From positions 1,798,001 through 1,862,000 of the forward strand of contig KV748176.1 in NCBI GenBank assembly GCA_001692895.1: DNA of 64,000 nucleotides, given 5' to 3'. A model generated the notes under the pieces. The model was not told the DNA's origin. It was given only the letters and a program-made list of their open reading frames with translations, and did not search any database. The position numbers and the translations under genes were made by a program. Source of the stretch: Cenococcum geophilum 1.58. Its lineage: Eukaryota; Ascomycota; Dothideomycetes; Gloniales; Gloniaceae. This document shows, in pieces, positions 58,801 through 64,000 of the stretch. Position 1 is the stretch's first letter, and every line of letters begins with the position of its first letter.

Positions 58801-60489
58801 ACACTTAGATAAATTTGTTATAGTATATCTTAACGATATTATTATCTACTTAATAACTAAAAAAGAACATAGAGAATACATTAAATAGGTCTTAAAGAGA
58901 CTATAAGAGGAATAGATGCTAGTAGTAATTAAAAAATGCGAGTTCTTTACTAGGAAGACTAATTTCGTAGGATTTATTATTAAACTAGGCTAACTTAGTA
59001 TAGATCTAAAGAAGATCGAGGCTATAGTAAATTGGTAGGAACTAGAGAACGTTATACAGTTAAGATTATTCTTAGGGTTTTGTAATTACTATAGAAGGTT
59101 TATAGCGTAATAGTTAAAAGATATTAAGCTATTTACGCGGTTAATGAAAAAAGAAGAACTATAGGTATGGGGAAAGAAGTAATAGGAACTATTTAAGGAA
59201 GTTAAGAGGTTATTTACCTAGAAGCCAGTTCTTAAGATCTATTAGCTAGGTCTAGAAACGGTTATAGAAACAGATATATTAGACTTTGCACTAGGGGTAT
59301 ACTTTATATAAAAGCATCCAGATAGATGGCACCTAGTAGCATACTATAGTTAAAAGATAATACCACTAGAGTTAAACTATAATATCTACAATAAGGAGTT
59401 ATTAGGTATAGTTATAGCACTAAAGGAATAGAGAGCATTCTTATAAGGCATAGAGAAACTATTTATAGTTAAAACGGATTATAAGAACCTAACGGGATTC
59501 CTAATAATAAAGGAACTTAACTAAAGATAGGTTAGATGGGCAGAGATGCTTATAGAGTACCATTTTAAGATTCAGCATACTAAGGGTATAGATAACACGA
59601 GAGTAGATGCTCTAAGTTAAAAAGCAGAACTGTAAAACGACGAGAAGCCATTAGGGGCTTTATTGCGAAAAGATATAGATAGATTAATTAGATATAATTA
59701 TTTAAAAATTATAGTAACTTAGGAAGAACTAGAGAGGGTTTATAAATTATTAAAAAGCTTTTAGGTATAAAGAATTCTAGAAGTATAGCTAGAAGATCTA
59801 TAGATGGATATATACGAAAATTAAGAAGTAAGGTATATCCCAAAAAGCATAGCAAAGTAATTCGTAGAAGAATTCTATAAAGGACTAACTTAAGGGCATA
59901 ATAGAGCTACGGGCTTAGTGTCGAGACTCTAGGAGGAGTATATTATTAATGGAATCTAGAACCTAGTATAAAAGGTTATAAGAGAATATCTAGATTGCTA
60001 AAGGAATAAACTAATAAGGTATAAGCCATATAGAGGGCTATAACCTGTTAAAATACTAGAGAGACTATAGGAGGTTATATTATAGGACTTTATTATTAAA
60101 TTGCTAAAATTAAGAGACCCTATTACCGGATAAGATTATAATACAATTTTAGTAATAGTAGATAAGCTTATAAAGTGGGGATACTTTATAGCGTATATAG
60201 AAGAGATATTAGTAAAAGATATCGCTAGAATCTATATAAAAGAAGTATTTATAAGATATAGAGCACTAAGTAAGATTATATTAGACAGAGATCTAAGATT
60301 TATAACAGCATTCTAAAAGGTATTCTTAGCGGAGCAAGGAGTTTAAGCAGCAACTTCTACTATATATTATCCGCAGATAGACAGTTAAACGGAAAGATTA
60401 AACTAGATACTAAAGCAGTATCTAAAACACTATATTAATTACACACAAAATAATTAGGTATTGTTATTACTAGTTATATAGTTTATATA

Positions 60490-61502
60490 ATAATAATTCT
60501 TTAATTAACGTCTAATACGGATGCTATCTAGCCCCACGCAGACTACTCCGTATATAAGGGAAAAGTAATATTAACGGGAAAAAACCCTTGCTGCTAGGGG
60601 GGAGGAAAAACCCAATGAGCCACCTTAGTAGGATGAAAAACCCCGATTTGCCATGTCCGTCCGTAGCGGCGGCCCTGCAGGTCTACGGCTACGTCCTGTC
60701 CTCCTTGGATGTTCAAACTCCTTAGGAACCACTGCTTCCTTCTCTAGCTTACCCTAGCTAGGGTTCACTACGTCCCAGCTAGGCCTTGCCTATTAATTGC
60801 CGTACTGCTATTTCCTATATCTTAGCCATCCCCTATATGCTATTTCTTGTCTAACTATTACTATATACGCCATGCCTTCCCCCCCCTAGGGCCTATTAAA
60901 GGCGTAAGGGGGATTTATCCGTTCTAACTACCGTAATACTAATAAGCGAGTGGGATATTGTGTTGTATTTAGGTATCTTTTATGCCTAGGCCCCAGCTAG
61001 GCCCTTTTTAAGGGTTACTACTCTATTAAAAGAAGACAGGGAAAACCGTGGGTCGCAATCCAGGCTGCTAGGTAGTATTTAGTAGAAAAAACGGCAAGTG
61101 ACCGTATGCTCCGCGGGCGATCGCCCTAGGGGTTAGGAGGGGCCGTATATTTGCTCATTCGTCTACTTATTCATTCGCGATCGCTCATTTATCAATATAA
61201 GAGGTCGTTGATGCTTTCTATTGGGGGTCAGGGGATGCTATCGAATGCCATATATCCACGTTGGATTATATAGGTGCCTTAATAGGAGAATAGCGTAGCT
61301 GAATTGTAGAGGGCTATAGTAGTGGTTTTCGAGATCTCACCATCTGAAAAATTTTCACCACCGCCTATAACGCTTATAACCACGACTACTAGGTTTTATC
61401 GCACGCTGTATAACGTCTTTACGTTGGCTCTAAGTCTAAACTTTAAAGACCTAGGTTCGTAGCCGTCACCACGTATAGGTGCAGAGTCCGTTTTTAACGG
61501 CC
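60490..61502. mobile_element. 1013-bp insertion of unknown class inside the integrase of element 3
   Basis: The integrase frame breaks at 60489 and resumes at 61503. Both edges carry the same 15 bp, TATATAGTTTATATA (60475-60489 and 61503-61517), a long target duplication. The insert is visibly more GC-rich and less TA-biased than its host, has no inverted or direct terminal repeat that I can see, and repeats a GGAAAAACCC-like motif at about 60580, 60603 and 60637. A duplication of this length suits a non-LTR (target-primed) element or its non-coding derivative; the plus-left end is TA-rich (TTATTATTAAGAA-type on the minus strand). No open frame recognised. Confidence 0.7.
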
Positions 61503-62511
61503 TATATAGTTTATATACAATATAACACTACAGGAAGAAATGGGTACGTTACTATTTAAGGCGAATTATAGATATAAGCTAAGAACATTATTATTGCCAC
61601 ATTAAGTAAAAAAGATAAGTAGCACAGCTAAGTAAAAGATAGAGATATTAATAAATCTTTATAAGAACCTTACGGAAATAGCTAAAGTAGTATAGCAGAG
61701 AATAAAGAAATATTATAATGCTAAGAGATCTAAGGGACCAGATCTTAAGGAAGGAGATAAAGTATAGCTACTATATAAAAATTTCAAGAGTTAACAACTA
61801 AGTAAGAAGTTGGACTATATTAGACTAGGACCTTTTAAAATTACATAAAGGATTTTACTGGTTATATTTAAGTTAAACCTACTAGCTAAAATAAAGATCT
61901 ACCCTATATAGCACATCGCAATGCTAGAGCTAGTATATAGGAATATTAAGCCATTAGTCTATAAAGCAGACACGTATAAAGGACGAGAAGAAGACAAATA
62001 GTAAGTTTTAAAGATTATTAGTTATAAGGACGTTAATAATAAAATATAGTATAAGGTTAAGTAGATAGGCTATAATAAAACTACCTAGGAACTACTAGAG
62101 AATTTAAAGAACGCTATAGAAAAGATATAGAAGTATTAAAAGAAAATAGGTTAGGTAATATTAATAAGGAAGGATCGCTAAAGAATAAGTTACCTAAGGG
62201 GGACCTAAAAAGAGCGACTACTAAATTACTTAGAATTATTTCCTTTATAGGAAGAGAGTTAGTTCTCTTATTACTAAGTTCCTATAAACCTTATTCTATA
62301 AGCTTCTACTCTTTAGAGTAAACCTTCTTATAAACCCGTTTAAGACGTAAAAGACAAGTAAAGGCTAAAAGACGAGTTTTAAGAGCACGCTATTAAGCAG
62401 CTATAGCCTCTTGTTCCGCCTCTCGCGATTAACGCAATTTATTAAAAGCGCTCGAGAGCTCACTATTAAGCTTTATAGTAGTAGATTAAATATAAAACCC
62501 TATAACAAATT

Positions 62512-62939
62512 TATTACGGACGCTTTAAGTACAATATTACGACTACTTAAAGAAGAGACGGAAGAAGCTAGTTGGTTAATTTAGGCACGGTCTAGGATAG
62601 AGCCGATAAAACCATATAACGAGAAATAGTAACCAAGGTCACATGATGTGATCTATATAATCTATATAATCTGTATAATCTGTAATAAAGTAGGTAGAGC
62701 ATACGTATATTATATATAAGAAGGATTTTATAGAAGTACGGTTGTGTATTTAAGGACCCTTAGTCCCTACCTAGATAGTTTCTTTCTTATAGTGATTCTT
62801 AGAATATAATTGGAGTTAATCTGTTGGGCAACTACTCCACTAGTTGTTATTACGTTGTTGACTTTTATACTTGCATTTCCTATACACCTAGCCTAATAAT
62901 AAGCCCATTGTAGTTCTTGCTACAAGGTTCCGTTATATA
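62512..62939 (+). repeat. 3' LTR of Gypsy element 3, also 5' LTR of the following copy
   Basis: About 428 bp, homologous throughout to 54299-54724, more TA-rich (starts TATTACGGA). A gag leader follows it directly. Confidence 0.78.
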
Positions 62940-64000
62940 ATTACTACCTAGTTATAGTATTAATATAAGAAGTTGAATAATATGCCACCAAAAGCAGCCA
63001 TTATAATACCATTAACGGCAGTAACTACTTTAGGGACAGGAGGTGATACCAGTATAATAGATACTGACTTACAGCAACCTGTAACGGTTAGATAACTATA
63101 GGTAATAGTTAACTAGCTAATAAATAACTATACGGTATTAGAAGAAAGACTTAATAGGATAGGAGCAGTAAAGATTAAGCTACTATTAATTAAGAGATTT
63201 ATAGGAAAAAGGTTAAAGCTTAAAGGATTCCTTATATAGATACACTTTAAGGTCTTATAAAAAGGAGTAAAGTTACCTATACCCGTGGATCGGATAGCCT
63301 ATATAGGACTATTCTTATTAGGAAAAGCACTTAAGTGGTTTAAACCTTACCTTATAGAGATATAGGCAAATAGAATAACAACTACTAACTAAGACGTGCG
63401 ATTTATATTCTTAAGTTAGGAAGGATTCGTAGAACGACTTACGCAGATGTTTAGAGATCCGGAAGAAACAACTATAGTAGAAAGAAAACTCCAGAACCTT
63501 ATATAACGAACTTTAGTAATTAAGTATATAATATAGTTCTAGACACTAGCAATATAAGTAGAGTGAAATAATAGGGCGCTTATGGCATAGTATAAACAAG
63601 GACTTAAGGCTAAAGTCTAGGACGTAATTATCCTAATAGAAGATATGGATACCCTAAGGGAATTAATAGATTAAGCGATTAAGATTAATAATAGGATCTT
63701 TTAAAGGGAACAGGCTAAGAGGGGCTAGGATAGAGTTCTATAGTTATATAAGGCGTAGAGTACGCAACAACTAAAGCTAAGTTAGAAAATATAGTATAGC
63801 GCAGAGCTAATAGACCTAAGTAGTACTAAAGAAGCCTATAAGAAATGGAGCAAACTATAAAAACCTAGAGGATAAGGATTAAGTAATTAAAGGTCTAAAA
63901 AGTAGAGGCCGAATTAGGGATCTTAATAGTAGAAGATATTCAGGCGGACTCTATAGTAAGAAAAATAGTTTAAAGAGGGAGCTTATATAAATTGCGGAAA
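62940..64000 (+). mobile_element. Second copy of the element-3 family, gag start, leaves the window
   Basis: After the 62512-62939 LTR, the same leader and gag (from 62981, MPPKAAI) repeat, aligning with 54725-55800 and ending in the zinc-knuckle region (INCGK) at the window edge. RIP-type stops throughout. Confidence 0.82.

Larger units (their letters stand above)
54299..62939 (+). mobile_element. Gypsy element 3: RIP-inactivated chromovirus with nested insertion
   Basis: LTRs 54299-54724 and 62512-62939 (TGTTACGGACGC..., ending TCCGTTATACA/TCCGTTATATA). Internal order on the plus strand: gag from 54769 (MPLKAA, zinc knuckle 55770-55812 reading INCGKxGHFARDY), aspartic protease with DSGA (about 57850-58190), reverse transcriptase (about 58380-58990; LCIDYRQLN, and YLND where YLDD is expected at 58823), RNase H (about 59230-59640), integrase (59990-60489 and 61518-61900; VDKLIKW, LDRDLRF, QTERLN) and a chromodomain (about 62010-62115, YKVKxIGYNKTTxELLENLK). 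All frames are full of TAG/TAA at former Trp and Gln codons. Without the 1-kb insert it is about 7.6 kb. Confidence 0.87.

Noticed and set aside
61454-61464. tRNA gene or SINE promoter suggested by GGTTCGTAGCC
   Set aside because: No cloverleaf or A box at the right distance could be seen; kept only as a hint in the insertion finding.

Overview
The window is nuclear DNA of a filamentous ascomycete (Pezizomycotina). Evidence: genes split by 46-75 nt introns with GT..AG borders, fungal-specific architectures (alpha/beta-hydrolase-NACHT-ankyrin NLR, opsin-related protein, fungal ABCC pump, DUF2264), and transposons decayed by C->T/G->A changes that turn CpA/TpG into TpA while CpG persists, the signature of repeat-induced point mutation (RIP). 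I cannot name a species; Leotiomycetes or Dothideomycetes would both fit.

Layout. 0-38.8 kb is gene-bearing, balanced DNA: an ABCC transporter running off the left edge (minus), a near-perfect 102-bp-arm hairpin and a MITE-like element (6.2-7.2 kb), a ZIP zinc transporter (minus), an opsin-related protein without the retinal lysine (plus), an NLR with 14 nearly identical ankyrin repeats (minus), a secreted protein made of two six-cysteine modules (plus), an RPEL-repeat protein (plus), a decayed quinate/sugar MFS transporter (minus), a RIP-killed Tc1/mariner-type transposon carrying a nested, un-RIPped miniature LTR retrotransposon (25.5-28.9 kb), a decayed DUF2264 gene (plus), DNA polymerase kappa (minus) and a divergent uncharacterised coiled-coil protein (plus).

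38.8-64 kb is an AT-rich block with no intact gene. It is a nest of Ty3/Gypsy chromoviruses: element 1 (39925-46110, minus, 5-bp target duplication) sits in older relics; element 2 (49049-54298, minus) is cut in its gag by element 3 (54299-62939, plus); element 3 holds a 1-kb unrelated insertion with a 15-bp target duplication, and its right LTR runs directly into another gag copy that leaves the window.

How it fits together. The cellular genes do not form one pathway. Two decayed genes lie on either side of the Tc1 element, next to the heterokaryon-incompatibility-type NLR and a candidate secreted effector, which is typical of fast-evolving accessory chromatin beside a RIP block. Polymerase kappa and the 709-aa protein share a divergent promoter. 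Intron borders were placed by eye from splice consensus, frame continuity and family conservation.
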